From contig CAWAFQ010000008.1 in the NCBI GenBank assembly GCA_963781345.1, forward strand, positions 62,001 to 126,000: a DNA stretch of 64,000 bases, in the 5' to 3' direction. The notes below the pieces were generated by a model, which was not told the DNA's origin, ran no database searches, and saw only the letters and a list, made by a program, of their open reading frames with translations. Made by a program: the position numbers and the translations under genes. This DNA comes from JBBRHQ01 sp963781345. GTDB taxonomy: Bacteria; Actinomycetota; Thermoleophilia; Solirubrobacterales; 70-9. Positions 1 to 9,054 of this stretch are shown piece by piece (position 1 is the stretch's first letter; every line of letters starts with the position of its first letter).

Positions 1-1805
1 CGCCTCAGCAGCCTGCCGCCGGCGAGGAGCCTCCCGAGGAGGCCCCCACCGGGGATCAACCTCAGCCCGGCGATCCCGACGCCACCGTCGAGTACTCGCC
101 CGGGGAGGCACCGGATGAGCCCGGCAGCGCCGTCGGGCCGCCACCCACCGCAGTCGCCGCCACCGCGGCAGCAACCTCCGTCGCCGCGAGCGGGGGGCCT
201 GCGCCGGGGCCCCACGGAAAGCCACCGCCCGAGGGCGATCACGAGCCTGCGCCGAAGCCGAAGCGCTACTGGTGGCGCTTCTCGCTGGCCTCCTTCCTGA
301 TCATCGCCTCGGTCGCTGCGGCCACATCGGCGAGCATCCTCCTCTACCTCAACGACATCGCCGACGCCCTCAGCCACGGTGGCAAGTTGCAGAGGCAGCT
401 GAGCCCGCTGCTGAAGGTCCCGTCAGGCGGACCGCAGAACATCCTCATCCTCGGCTCCGACAAGCGCGCCGGGACCCCCGGTGACCCCGGCCGCTCGGAC
501 ACGACGATGCTGCTGCGCCTCGACCCCGACCAGTCGCGGATCGCGCTGATGTCGATCCCGCGTGACCTCAAGGTGAATATTCCCGGCTACGGCGTCGACA
601 AGTTCAACGCCGCCTACACCTACGGTGGCCCGAAGCTGACCCTGCGGCTGGTCAAGCAGCTGACCGGACTCCAGATCAACCACGTCGTCAACGTCGACTT
701 CCTCGGATTCGTGCGGGCGATCGACGCGATCGGCTGCGTATGGACCGACGTCGACCGGCGCTATTACCACTCGAACGTCGGGTTGCCGGCCTCGCTGCAG
801 TACTCGGAGATCAATATCAAGGCCGGCTACCAGCGGCTCTGTGGCAAGGACGCGCTCGCCTACGCCCGCTACCGCCACACCGACACCGACCTGGTGCGCT
901 CCGCGCGCCAGCAGGACTTCCTCCGCGAGGCGCGCCAGCGGGTCCCGATCCAGACGCTGCTCGGCGACTACAAGAAGCTGATCAAGATCTTCACCACCTA
1001 CACGACCTCCGATATCAGCGACGCGGAGCAGTTCCTCGGGGTGGTCAAGCTCTTCTTCGACGCCCGCGGCGCCGCGATCAAGGAGGTCCATTTCCCCGCG
1101 GTGCTGGGGCCCAGCTACGTCTATGCGTCGAGATCGGCGATCCGCGGGGCCGTGGACCAGTTCCTGGGCTTCGAGGCCAGCGGTGGCCCCCGCGGCGCCC
1201 TGGCGCCGCAGCAGGCGCCGCAGGGCGGTGGCGGCAACGGTTCGAAGAAGTCCGGGAAGAAGGCGGGCGGGGCGAAGATCCAGGTCAAGTCGCCCGGTGG
1301 CGACGGTCTCGTCCCGGCCGCGGATTCCGGAAGAGCAGCCGGCGAGGCCGTTGCCCGCCAGGTCAGCGCCGGCTTCGAGGTCTTCTACCCGACCCGGCTC
1401 CCGTCGGGCGCCTACTACATCTCCGACTCGAGCTACGAGCACATCCAGAACCCACGCGCCTATCACCTGCGGGACACCGGCGGCAGGATCCACGGCGCCT
1501 ACCGGATGACGATGCAGCTCCCGGCCGGCGACTACTTCGGGGTCCAGGGGATCCGCGGCTGGAGCGACCCGCCGATCCTCAGCGGCCCCGTGATCAAGAA
1601 GACGGTCAGCGGCCGCGACTACGACGTCTACCTCGACGGGGATCGGGTGCGGCTGGTCGCCTGGCACGAAGGCGACAGCACCTACTGGGTCTCGAACAGC
1701 CTTCTGCAGACACTGACCAATGACCAGATGATCGGGATCGCGCGCTCGGTCGAGTCGATCAACCCCAAGCCGAAGCGCCGCGCGGGGAAGAAGAACTCGC
1801 AGTGA
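1..1805 (+). CDS. LCP (LytR-CpsA-Psr) family protein, 5' end outside window
   Basis: LCP enzymes transfer lipid-linked glycopolymers onto peptidoglycan at the outer membrane face. The open frame enters at the left edge (codons start at base 3), so the N-terminus is missing. It reads as a Pro/Glu/Ala-rich cytoplasmic segment, one membrane helix (WRFSLASFLIIASVAAATSA, about nt 270-330), then the LCP domain with ILGSDKR, SDTTMLLRLDP, SIPRDLKV and a C-terminal Arg pair region (AYARYRHTDTDLVRSARQQ). A Gly/Lys/Ser-rich linker and an extra C-terminal domain of about 150 residues follow. The stop overlaps the GTG of the UDP-sugar dehydrogenase, so the two are translationally coupled and probably serve envelope polysaccharide assembly. 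Confidence 0.88.
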   Translation, partial: PQQPAAGEEPPEEAPTGDQPQPGDPDATVEYSPGEAPDEPGSAVGPPPTAVAATAAATSVAASGGPAPGPHGKPPPEGDHEPAPKPKRYWWRFSLASFLIIASVAAATSASILLYLNDIADALSHGGKLQRQLSPLLKVPSGGPQNILILGSDKRAGTPGDPGRSDTTMLLRLDPDQSRIALMSIPRDLKVNIPGYGVDKFNAAYTYGGPKLTLRLVKQLTGLQINHVVNVDFLGFVRAIDAIGCVWTDVDRRYYHSNVGLPASLQYSEINIKAGYQRLCGKDALAYARYRHTDTDLVRSARQQDFLREARQRVPIQTLLGDYKKLIKIFTTYTTSDISDAEQFLGVVKLFFDARGAAIKEVHFPAVLGPSYVYASRSAIRGAVDQFLGFEASGGPRGALAPQQAPQGGGGNGSKKSGKKAGGAKIQVKSPGGDGLVPAADSGRAAGEAVARQVSAGFEVFYPTRLPSGAYYISDSSYEHIQNPRAYHLRDTGGRIHGAYRMTMQLPAGDYFGVQGIRGWSDPPILSGPVIKKTVSGRDYDVYLDGDRVRLVAWHEGDSTYWVSNSLLQTLTNDQMIGIARSVESINPKPKRRAGKKNSQ

Positions 1806-3652
1806 GTGAGCTCGAACCGGTCGGTGTGATCGGGGTCGGCTGGGTCGGGCTGGTGACGGCAGCCTGCTTCGCCGAGCTCGGCCACCCGGTGATCGCACGC
1901 GACATCGTTCCCGAGAAGGTCGAGGCGCTCTCGAGCGGCGAGGCGACTATCCACGAGCCCGGCGTCGACGAGCTGCTGGCGCGCAACCGCGAGCGGCTCA
2001 CGTTCACGACCGAGATGGCCGAGCTGCTCGACCGCGCCCGGCTGGTGTTCGTCTGCGTCGACACCCCGCCCACCTACTCCGGCGATGCCGACCTCTCGCG
2101 TGTTCGCTCCGTGGTCGAGGAGATGCGCACCGACGGCGGCCACGTCCTGGTGATGAAGAGCACGGTCCCGGCCGGCACCGGGCACTCGATCCGCCGCGAG
2201 CTCGGCGGCCTTCCCTACGTCTCCTGCCCGGAGTTCCTCAAGGAGGGCTCCGCCGTCGCCGACTTCATGAACCCGGACCGGGTCGTGATCGGCGCCGAGG
2301 CGGAGGATGCCGCCGCCGCCGATGCCGTCGCCGCCCTCTACGCGCCCCTCTGCGGTGAGCTCGTCCGCACCGACCTCGCCAGCGCAGAGATGATCAAGCT
2401 CGCCTCGAATGCCTTTCTCGCGACCAAGATCTCCTTCATCAACGAGATCGCGAACGTCTGCGAAGAGGTCGGTGCCGACGTCGGCGAGGTTTCCCGCGGC
2501 ATGGGCCTCGACCAGCGGATCGGCCCGGCCTTCCTGCGGCCGGGAATCGGCTACGGGGGAAGTTGCTTCGACGGGCCCGAGACGCTGCTGGTGCGCCACC
2601 GCGGGGTGCCGCGACTGGTCACCTTCGAAGAGCTATGGGATCTGGCTGGGGGCGCCGGGTCGGGAGCGATCGATCCAGAAGACCTGTGGGCCTGGTCGTG
2701 GGTTCCGGGCGAGGATGGGCCCGAATGGATGCCTGTGTCGGCGCTGACGAAGCGGGAGTTCGAGGGAGAGATGATCGAGGTGAGGACGGAAACGGGGCGT
2801 CGCGTTCGCGTCACCGAGGACCACCCGTTTGTTGTCGGCGACGGGGAGGACGACCGCATCCTGACCACGATCCGGGCCGACCAGCTGACCCCCTCGGACT
2901 GGCTCCCCGTAGCGACCCCGGCGCCGAGCCTTACGTTGGCGCTGCATATCAGCCATAACGTGGCACTCGGCGCGGAGGGGGAGCGGCGTTTTGGGAAGTC
3001 GCGGATGGGGTGGGCGCGGGTTGCGGGGACGGTCGCGGAGTCGACACGAAGCGTGGTCTACTCACTCGAGGTCCCGGGCAGCCAGACGGTCGTCACGAGC
3101 GGCGGATTGGTGGCGCACAACTGCTTCCCCAAGGATGTCAACGCGCTGAAGATGCTCGCCGGGAACACCGGGTACCACTTCCAGCTGCTGAATGCGGTGA
3201 TCGAGGTCAATGAGCTGCAGAAGCGGCGAGTGATCGGGAAGCTGCAAAAGCATCTCGGGCCGCTCGCTGGAAGGCGCGTCGCCCTTCTCGGCCTCGCCTT
3301 CAAGCCGAACACCGACGATATGCGCGAGGCCTCGAGTTTGGTGCTGGCGGCGCGGCTACAGGGGGAGGGGGCCGAGGTCGTCGCCTACGATCCGGTGGCG
3401 GCGAAGCCCGCCCGCGAACTGCTGGCGTCGGTCGAGCTCTCGGGCTCCGCGCTGGGCGCCCTGGAGGGCGCCGACGCGGCGGTGCTCGTCACCGAGTGGC
3501 CCGAGTTCGCAGAGATCGACTGGGAGAAGGCGCATGAGCGGATGGCCAACCCGCTGCTGATCGATGGGCGCAACTTCCTCGACCCCGAGCGGCTGCGCTC
3601 GGCGGGGTTCGAGTACGAGGGCATCGGGCGAGCGGTCGAGAACGGGGTCTAG
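1802..3652 (+). CDS. UDP-glucose/GDP-mannose 6-dehydrogenase precursor containing a mini-intein
   Basis: NAD-dependent four-electron oxidation of a nucleotide sugar to the uronate, giving envelope glycan precursors. GTG start overlaps the LCP stop. The 616-residue precursor has the N-terminal Rossmann motif (GVIGVGWVGLVTA), the CPEFLKEGSAVADF segment, the catalytic Lys region (EMIKLASNAFLATKISFINE) and, after an insertion, the active-site cysteine motif CFPKDVNAL and the C-terminal UDP-binding domain (LLGLAFKPNTDDMREASS). Residues 255-440 interrupt the otherwise canonical GGS/CFPKD junction and have intein features. Removal leaves 430 residues, the normal family length. Substrate (UDP-Glc versus GDP-Man or UDP-ManNAc) cannot be fixed from sequence alone; the GDP-mannose-type genes downstream leave both open. 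Confidence 0.93.
   Translation: MSELEPVGVIGVGWVGLVTAACFAELGHPVIARDIVPEKVEALSSGEATIHEPGVDELLARNRERLTFTTEMAELLDRARLVFVCVDTPPTYSGDADLSRVRSVVEEMRTDGGHVLVMKSTVPAGTGHSIRRELGGLPYVSCPEFLKEGSAVADFMNPDRVVIGAEAEDAAAADAVAALYAPLCGELVRTDLASAEMIKLASNAFLATKISFINEIANVCEEVGADVGEVSRGMGLDQRIGPAFLRPGIGYGGSCFDGPETLLVRHRGVPRLVTFEELWDLAGGAGSGAIDPEDLWAWSWVPGEDGPEWMPVSALTKREFEGEMIEVRTETGRRVRVTEDHPFVVGDGEDDRILTTIRADQLTPSDWLPVATPAPSLTLALHISHNVALGAEGERRFGKSRMGWARVAGTVAESTRSVVYSLEVPGSQTVVTSGGLVAHNCFPKDVNALKMLAGNTGYHFQLLNAVIEVNELQKRRVIGKLQKHLGPLAGRRVALLGLAFKPNTDDMREASSLVLAARLQGEGAEVVAYDPVAAKPARELLASVELSGSALGALEGADAAVLVTEWPEFAEIDWEKAHERMANPLLIDGRNFLDPERLRSAGFEYEGIGRAVENGV
2564..3121 (+). other. mini-intein (186 residues, no homing endonuclease)
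   Basis: In-frame protein-splicing element. It begins with Cys (CFDGPETLLVRHRG, block A), has the block B TxxH motif (T338-E-D-H341, VTEDHPFVV), a block F-like segment (VVYSLEVPGSQTVV) and ends HN (H439-N440), with Cys441 as the +1 nucleophile. There is no LAGLIDADG or HNH domain; the linker between B and F is short. The +1 Cys is the dehydrogenase catalytic cysteine, so the unspliced enzyme should be inactive. Inteins at this site in UDP-glucose dehydrogenases are known from archaea (for example Methanocaldococcus jannaschii); this element appears stripped to the splicing domain only. Confidence 0.93.
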
Positions 3653-4633
3653 ATGCAGGCCGTGGTGCTGGTCGGCGGGGAGGGGACCCGGTTGCGGCCG
3701 CTGACCGCGACATTGCCAAAACCGGTGGTGCCGCTGGCGGGCCGTCCCTTCATCTCCTACATGATCGGGTGGCTCGGCGGGCACGGGGTTGACGAGGTGA
3801 TCCTCGCCTGTGGCTTTCTTCCTCACGCGCTGCGCGACCTGCTCGGAGAGGGCGAGCCGGGGGGGCCACGGATCCGCTACGTAACCGAGCCCGAGCCTCT
3901 TGGGACCGCGGGCGCGATCGCCTTCGCCTCGGATCTGCTCGAGGAGCGTTTCCTTGCACTCAACGGTGACGTCCTCGCCGACCTCGACCTCACCGCCCTG
4001 CAGCGCGCCCACGCCGACAGCGGGGCCAGGGCGACGCTCGGCCTCTACCCGGTCGCCGATGCTTCCGCCTACGGCCTGGTCCGCACCGCGCCCACGGGTG
4101 AGGTGCTGGAGTTCACCGAGAAGCCGGACCCGGGGAAGGGGGGCTCGGCCGGGGGCGAGATCAACGCCGGCGCCTACGTTCTCGAGCGCTCCATCCTCGA
4201 CCTGATCGAGCCGGAACGCCATATCTCGATCGAGCGCGACGTCTTCCCAAAGCTTGTCGGCGAAGGGCTCTTCGGGCTGCGCCTGGAGGGGTATTGGATG
4301 GATATCGGAACGCCCGACCGCTACCTGCAGGCGACCTGGGACATTCTCGAAGGCAGGGTTCACACCGGCATGGCGGAGGCTCCCGACGGAGTGCTGATCG
4401 ACCCCGGCGCGTCAGTTGATCCAGAGGCCTCGATCGGCCCGCGAGCGGTCGTCGCCGCAGGTTGCCGGATCGACGCCGGTGCAGAGGTGAGGGGGTCCGT
4501 CCTGCTCGAGGGCTGCGAGATCGGGGCGGGCGCGAGGGTCACCGCTGCGATCCTCTCGCCGCGCGTCGTCGTCGAGCCCGGAGCCAGGCTCGAAGGCACT
4601 GTGGTGGGCGAGGGTGAAAGGGTACGGGCGTGA
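3653..4633 (+). CDS. sugar-nucleotide pyrophosphorylase (mannose-1-phosphate guanylyltransferase-like)
   Basis: Makes an NDP-sugar from a sugar 1-phosphate and NTP. ATG immediately follows the dehydrogenase stop with no gap. The 326-residue protein has the nucleotidyltransferase signature GGEGTRLRPLTATLPKPVVP, the LNGDVLADLDL metal-binding Asp, FTEKP, and a C-terminal left-handed beta-helix of hexapeptide repeats (DPEASIGPRAVVAAGC and following). GDP-mannose, dTDP-glucose or UDP-glucose pyrophosphorylase cannot be separated by eye; the next gene, a phosphomannose isomerase, favours GDP-mannose. The stop codon overlaps the next start. Confidence 0.85.
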   Translation: MQAVVLVGGEGTRLRPLTATLPKPVVPLAGRPFISYMIGWLGGHGVDEVILACGFLPHALRDLLGEGEPGGPRIRYVTEPEPLGTAGAIAFASDLLEERFLALNGDVLADLDLTALQRAHADSGARATLGLYPVADASAYGLVRTAPTGEVLEFTEKPDPGKGGSAGGEINAGAYVLERSILDLIEPERHISIERDVFPKLVGEGLFGLRLEGYWMDIGTPDRYLQATWDILEGRVHTGMAEAPDGVLIDPGASVDPEASIGPRAVVAAGCRIDAGAEVRGSVLLEGCEIGAGARVTAAILSPRVVVEPGARLEGTVVGEGERVRA

Positions 4634-5616
4634 TGCTCGACGACATACTGGCGATGCCCGACCACCTGCGCGACGCGCTCTGGAGGATCGAGTCGGCTCG
4701 GCTAACCCCGGAGCCGGCCGCCGGGGTGTTCGTCTGCGGCATGGGTGGCTCGGCGATAGGGGGCGACCTCGCCGCGGCTGCGCTCGGTGACCGCCTGACT
4801 CGGCCGATGCACACGGTCCGTGGCTATGAGCTCCCTTCATGGGCCACGCCGGAGTGGTCGGTGCTGTGCTCGAGTTACTCGGGCGACACCGAGGAGGCGG
4901 TCGCCTGCTTTGCCGCCGCCGAGGCTCTCGGAGCCCGGCGGCTGGTCGCCAGCACCGGCGGCGTCCTCACCGAGCAGGCGCGCGCGGCGGGGGTTCCGGT
5001 CGTCGGCCTGCCCGGGATCCTCTCGCCGCGGGCGGCGGTTGCCTACATGTTCGCCGTCGCCGCGGAGGTCGCGGCTCTGGCCGAGGCCGGGCCGCGCATC
5101 CATACCGAGATCGATGGTGCCGCCGCCCACCTCGAGTCCTCGCGGGAGGCCCTGCAGCAGCGCGCCGAGGAGATCGCCACAACGCTCGAAGGGTCGGTCC
5201 CCGTCGTCTACGGCGCCCAGACCACGGCGCCGGTGGCCCGCCGCTGGAAGACGCAGGTCAACGAGAACGCAAAGCTGCCGGCCTTCTTCTCCGAGCTGCC
5301 GGAGGCCGACCACAACGAGCTCGCCGGATGGGGTGGGGCGGGTGGCTCGGGAGCGATTCTCTCGGCGGTATTCATCGAGGACGCCGACCAGCACCCGCGC
5401 GAGCGGCGCCGCTTCGAGCTGACGGCGGAGGCGGTCGCTGGCGATGTGGATCAGGTGGTCAGGGTCGAGGCAGAGGGCGACTCGCCCACGGCCCGCCAGC
5501 TCTGGGGGGTGATGCTGGGCGACCTCGTCTCGCTGCGGCTGGCTGTTGCCAGGGGCGTCGATCCAGCGCCGGTCGAGGAGATCGAGGAGTTCAAGGACGC
5601 GCTGGGGCGTCCCTGA
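4633..5616 (+). CDS. bifunctional phosphoglucose/phosphomannose isomerase (SIS domain)
   Basis: Interconverts fructose-6-P with glucose-6-P and mannose-6-P, feeding the neighbouring nucleotidyltransferase. ATG at 4633 overlaps the TGA of the upstream gene; a GTG one codon earlier is also possible. SIS motifs are GMGGSAIGGD and SSYSGDTEEAV; the C-terminal half has the catalytic segment ELPEADHNELAGW with Glu and His as in the archaeal/actinobacterial PGI/PMI family. Length of about 327 residues fits. The 3' end overlaps by 26 bp the convergent PAP2 gene. Confidence 0.9.
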   Translation: MLDDILAMPDHLRDALWRIESARLTPEPAAGVFVCGMGGSAIGGDLAAAALGDRLTRPMHTVRGYELPSWATPEWSVLCSSYSGDTEEAVACFAAAEALGARRLVASTGGVLTEQARAAGVPVVGLPGILSPRAAVAYMFAVAAEVAALAEAGPRIHTEIDGAAAHLESSREALQQRAEEIATTLEGSVPVVYGAQTTAPVARRWKTQVNENAKLPAFFSELPEADHNELAGWGGAGGSGAILSAVFIEDADQHPRERRRFELTAEAVAGDVDQVVRVEAEGDSPTARQLWGVMLGDLVSLRLAVARGVDPAPVEEIEEFKDALGRP

Positions 5617-6565
5617 GGGCGCCGGTCGCGGCGCGACGGCGCTCCCACCAGCCCCAGCCGGCCATCACCACCGCCGCATAGGCCCATCCGAGCGCGACGT
5701 CGAAGAAGTAGTGCTCCCCGGTGGCCATCAGCATCAGCGCCATCGCCAGCGGATAGAGGGCGACCAGCCCTCGCCACGGCCAGCCGACGCGCGGCCACAG
5801 GAACATCGAGACGAGCATCGCGATCCCGGCGTGCAGCGAGGGGACCGCGGCGACCAGGTTGACGACGCTCTGGCCCTTGTCGAAGGCGGCGGCGGTATTG
5901 ACGCTGATCACCTCCCATCCCCGGCCCGAGCTGCGGAACACCGGATCGATAAGACCCTGATCCGCCGCCATCCAGGGGGGCGCGGCGGGAAAGAGGATGT
6001 AGGTCGCGAGCCCGGCGCCGCTGAGCGTCAGAAAGCGGTTGGTGAACTGCTTGAAAGCGACCCGGCTGCGGGCCCAGAACGCGCCTGCGACCGCGAAGGG
6101 AACGATGAAGTGGGAAGTGTAGATGAGGGTGAAGCAGACATCCCACCAGTGGACGGCGCCGGCGTCGATGACCCGTGCCTGCAACCACTCGGTTGGCGTC
6201 TGCCCGAAGAAGACGAAGCGATCGAAGTCGATCATCGTCGTGAAATGGACCGGCATGCCGACCGAGTCGGCGACGCCGCGGGTGTAGTCGTAGGCGAGCA
6301 GCAGGGCAACCATCGGCAGCCAATCGAGGACGAGCTGCGCGATCTCACGGGGCGGGCGCCCGATCGAGGCGCAGGCGAGGGCGCCGGTGATCCACCCGAT
6401 CACCAGCTCGCGCTGGACCGAGATTCCGTAGCGCAGGGTCCAGGCGACGAAGACCGCCAGATAGGCGACCAGGGCGACCCGCCGCACGATCGCGATGCGC
6501 GGCGTCGAGGTTGCCGGAAGCGCCTCGCTCCCGGCTCCAGTTTGCGCCAACTCGGCCGTGCTCAT
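5591..6565 (-). CDS. PAP2-superfamily integral membrane protein
   Basis: Polytopic protein of 324 residues with about six hydrophobic helices and the two core PAP2/inositolphosphotransferase motifs: AAVPSLHAGIAML and TGEHYFFDVALGW, the latter holding the catalytic His. The N-terminal KxxxxxxRP motif of classical lipid phosphatases is not obvious, which fits the PAP2_3 (phosphatidate phosphatase / inositol-phosphotransferase-like) branch. It probably acts on a lipid-linked or inositol-phosphate substrate in the membrane. Divergent from ahcY and convergent with the PGI/PMI gene. Confidence 0.8.
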   Translation of the reverse strand: MSTAELAQTGAGSEALPATSTPRIAIVRRVALVAYLAVFVAWTLRYGISVQRELVIGWITGALACASIGRPPREIAQLVLDWLPMVALLLAYDYTRGVADSVGMPVHFTTMIDFDRFVFFGQTPTEWLQARVIDAGAVHWWDVCFTLIYTSHFIVPFAVAGAFWARSRVAFKQFTNRFLTLSGAGLATYILFPAAPPWMAADQGLIDPVFRSSGRGWEVISVNTAAAFDKGQSVVNLVAAVPSLHAGIAMLVSMFLWPRVGWPWRGLVALYPLAMALMLMATGEHYFFDVALGWAYAAVVMAGWGWWERRRAATGALRDAPARP

Positions 6566-6677
6566 CCCAAGATCCTCACGTCAGTCCTGCCAGCCTCTCA
6601 AAATCGGCAACCGGGTGGAGCCTGCTTGCGAGCGCATCTCCGTATCCTTCCCGGCTCCCTCACGAAGAAAGGAATCG

Positions 6678-7949
6678 ATGGCAACCGCTGCCTCAAACTA
6701 CGACATCGCCGACATCTCACTTGCCGAGGCCGGCCAGAAGCGGATCGAGTGGGCCGATCGGCAGATGCCGGTGCTGGCGCAGATCCGAGAGCGTTTCGAG
6801 AGCGAGCGCCCGCTGGAGGGACTCCGCCTTGCCTGCTGCCTCCACGTCACCACCGAGACCGCGAACCTCGTCCGCACCCTGATGGCGGGTGGCGCCGAAG
6901 TCGCCCTCTGCGCCTCCAACCCGCTCTCGACCCAGGACGAGACCGCTGCGGCCCTCGTCGACCGTTACGGCGCCGAGGTCCACGCGATCAACGGCGAGGA
7001 CAACGACACCTACTACAAGCACATCACCAGCGCCGTCGATAAGCATCCCCACATCACGATGGACGACGGCGCCGACGTCATCTCCGTTCTCCACGGCGAG
7101 CGCCCGGAGCAGCTCTCCGAGGTTCTCGGCGGCACCGAGGAGACGACGACCGGGGTGATCCGCCTCAACGCGCTCGAGGCTGAGGGAAAGCTCGGCTTCC
7201 CGATCATCGCCGTCAACGAGGCCAACACCAAGCATTTCTTCGACAACCGCTACGGGACCGGGCAGTCGACGCTCGACGGCATCATCCGGGCCACCAACCT
7301 GCTGATCGCCGGGCTCAGGGTCGTGGTCATCGGTTATGGCTGGTGCGGGAAGGGCGTGGCAATGCGCGCCAAGGGCCACGGCGCCCACGTGATCGTCTGC
7401 GAGGTCGATCCCCTGCGGGCGCTGGAGGCGGTGATGGACGGCTTCGAGGTGATGCCGTCGAAGGACGCCGCCGCCGTCGGCGACATCTTCATCTCGGTCA
7501 CCGGCAACCGCGATGCGATCGCCGCTGAGATGTTCGACGTGATGAAGAACGGGGCTGTGGTCTGCAACTCCGGTCACTTCGACGTCGAGATCAACAAGGG
7601 CGATCTCGATGCCCTGACGGAGTCCACCTTCGAGGCGCGCCCGCTGGTCGAAGGGCACGTGCTCGCGGATGGCCGCGAGATCTTCCTCCTCGCCGAGGGC
7701 CGGCTCGTCAACCTCGCGACCGCCGAGGGCCACCCGGCGGCGGTGATGGACATGAGCTTCGCCAACCAGGCACTATCGGCCGAGTATGTGGCCAAGAACC
7801 ACGAGTCGCTGGAGAAGAAGGTCTACCCGGTCCCGCGCGACATCGACGCCGAGATCGCCCGCCTCAAGCTGGCCTCGAAGGGCGTCAGGATCGACCAGCT
7901 CAGCGAGTTGCAGACGAAGTACCTGAACAGCTGGGACCAGGGCACCTAG
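6678..7949 (+). CDS. ahcY: adenosylhomocysteinase
   Basis: NAD-dependent hydrolysis of S-adenosylhomocysteine to adenosine and homocysteine, the recycling step of SAM-dependent methylation. ATG at 6678 is preceded by GAAAGGA at good spacing; an in-frame extension upstream is not homologous. Family landmarks: CLHVTTETANLVRTL, NEANTKHFFDNRYGTGQST, the NAD-binding VVIGYGWCGKGVAMRAKG, NSGHFDVEI, and the C-terminal signature DQLSELQTKYL. At 423 residues it belongs to the shorter class lacking the roughly 40-residue insert of eukaryotic and many proteobacterial enzymes. Confidence 0.96.
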   Translation: MATAASNYDIADISLAEAGQKRIEWADRQMPVLAQIRERFESERPLEGLRLACCLHVTTETANLVRTLMAGGAEVALCASNPLSTQDETAAALVDRYGAEVHAINGEDNDTYYKHITSAVDKHPHITMDDGADVISVLHGERPEQLSEVLGGTEETTTGVIRLNALEAEGKLGFPIIAVNEANTKHFFDNRYGTGQSTLDGIIRATNLLIAGLRVVVIGYGWCGKGVAMRAKGHGAHVIVCEVDPLRALEAVMDGFEVMPSKDAAAVGDIFISVTGNRDAIAAEMFDVMKNGAVVCNSGHFDVEINKGDLDALTESTFEARPLVEGHVLADGREIFLLAEGRLVNLATAEGHPAAVMDMSFANQALSAEYVAKNHESLEKKVYPVPRDIDAEIARLKLASKGVRIDQLSELQTKYLNSWDQGT

Positions 7950-7980
7950 GAAGCGGTCAGAAGCCAGAGGTCGGAGGCCG

Positions 7981-9009
7981 GTGGAGTTGATGAGGGCGAT
8001 GATTCTCGCGGCCGGTCTCGGCACCCGGCTGCGCCCGATCACCTACGACCGGCCGAAGCCGATGGTGCCGGTGCTCAACCGGCCGGTGATGGAGCACATC
8101 GCCATGCTGCTGGCGCGCCACGGCTTCACCGAGGTGATCGCGAACCTGCACTGGTTCCCGGAGCTGATCCGGGGCCACTTCGGCGACGGCTCGCGGCTCG
8201 GACTCGATCTCTCCTACAGCGAGGAGGACGAGCTGCTCGGGACCGCCGGCGGCGTCCGCCGGGCCGCCGGCTTTCTCGGTGACTCGTTCCTGGTCATCTC
8301 CGGCGACGCGCTCACCGACATCGACCTGGCCTCGATGCGCGATTTCCACGCCTCCCACGACGGGATCGCGACGCTGGCGACGAAGCGGGTCGCAGACACG
8401 AGCCAGTTCGGCGTCGCGATCACCGGCGCCGACGGCCGCATTCAGGGGTTCCAGGAGAAACCGGATCCGGCCGAGGCTCTCTCCGATCTGGCCAACTGCG
8501 GCATCTACATGTTCGACTCCGAGATCTTCGACCACTTCCCCGGCGAGGGTGAGGTGAGCAAGGCGGCGGGGCCCGATGACCCGGCCGGATTCGCGGACTG
8601 GGCGATGGACGTTTTCCCCGCGCTTCTGGACTCCGACATCCCCTTCTACTCGCACGAGATAGACGCCTACTGGAACGACATCGGCAATCTCGAGGAGCTG
8701 CGCCAGGGGAGCTTTGACGCGCTGCGCGGAGCGGTCGAGGTCGATCCGGGCGCCCCCGAGGTTTGCGAGGGCATTCGCGCTGCGAGCGAGCTGGGCGCGA
8801 CTGAGCTCGAGGCCCCCGTCCTGGTCGGCGAAGGGGTCACGATCGAGGCCGGCGTGCGCATCGACGGTCCTGCGATAGTCGGTGACGGCTGTCGCATCGG
8901 CGCCGGTTCGAGGATCATGAACTCGATACTGCTGCCGGGCGCCGAGCTCGCCCCCGGCGCGATCCTCGTCGATTCGATCATCGGTTCCGCTCTAGCCGAG
9001 AAGTCCTGA
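7981..9009 (+). CDS. nucleotidyltransferase / NDP-sugar pyrophosphorylase with beta-helix
   Basis: Second sugar-1-phosphate nucleotidyltransferase of the window. GTG at 7981 follows GGAGG closely (3 nt); ATG at 7990 is an alternative start (MRAMILAAG). Motifs: AAGLGTRLRPITYDRPKPMV, ISGDALTDIDL, FQEKP and a C-terminal hexapeptide-repeat segment (VLVGEGVTIEAGVRIDGPAIVGDGCRI). About 30% similar by eye to the pyrophosphorylase at 3653, but with an extra stretch (FADWAMDVFPALLDSD) before the helix, typical of mannose-1-phosphate guanylyltransferase-like proteins. Substrate unknown. Confidence 0.82.
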   Translation: MELMRAMILAAGLGTRLRPITYDRPKPMVPVLNRPVMEHIAMLLARHGFTEVIANLHWFPELIRGHFGDGSRLGLDLSYSEEDELLGTAGGVRRAAGFLGDSFLVISGDALTDIDLASMRDFHASHDGIATLATKRVADTSQFGVAITGADGRIQGFQEKPDPAEALSDLANCGIYMFDSEIFDHFPGEGEVSKAAGPDDPAGFADWAMDVFPALLDSDIPFYSHEIDAYWNDIGNLEELRQGSFDALRGAVEVDPGAPEVCEGIRAASELGATELEAPVLVGEGVTIEAGVRIDGPAIVGDGCRIGAGSRIMNSILLPGAELAPGAILVDSIIGSALAEKS

Positions 9010-9054
9010 CCCTTAGCGCACCATCGGCGCTTCGGCGGGCTCGAAACTCGGGTA

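Noticed and set aside
423..1898. Long open frame antisense to the LCP gene
   Set aside because: A high-GC shadow frame rich in Arg, Asp, Val and Leu with no domain; the sense frame has clear LCP motifs.
6566..6677. SAM/SAH riboswitch in the ahcY leader (CGGCAACC present)
   Set aside because: The CGGCAACC octamer recalls SAM-I/SAM-IV, but I could not lay out the required stems or the SAH-riboswitch consensus in the 112-nt leader. A covariance-model search would decide.
5546..7042. 498-codon plus-strand frame across the PAP2 gene and the start of ahcY
   Set aside because: Overlaps two well-supported genes in other frames and has no recognisable domain.
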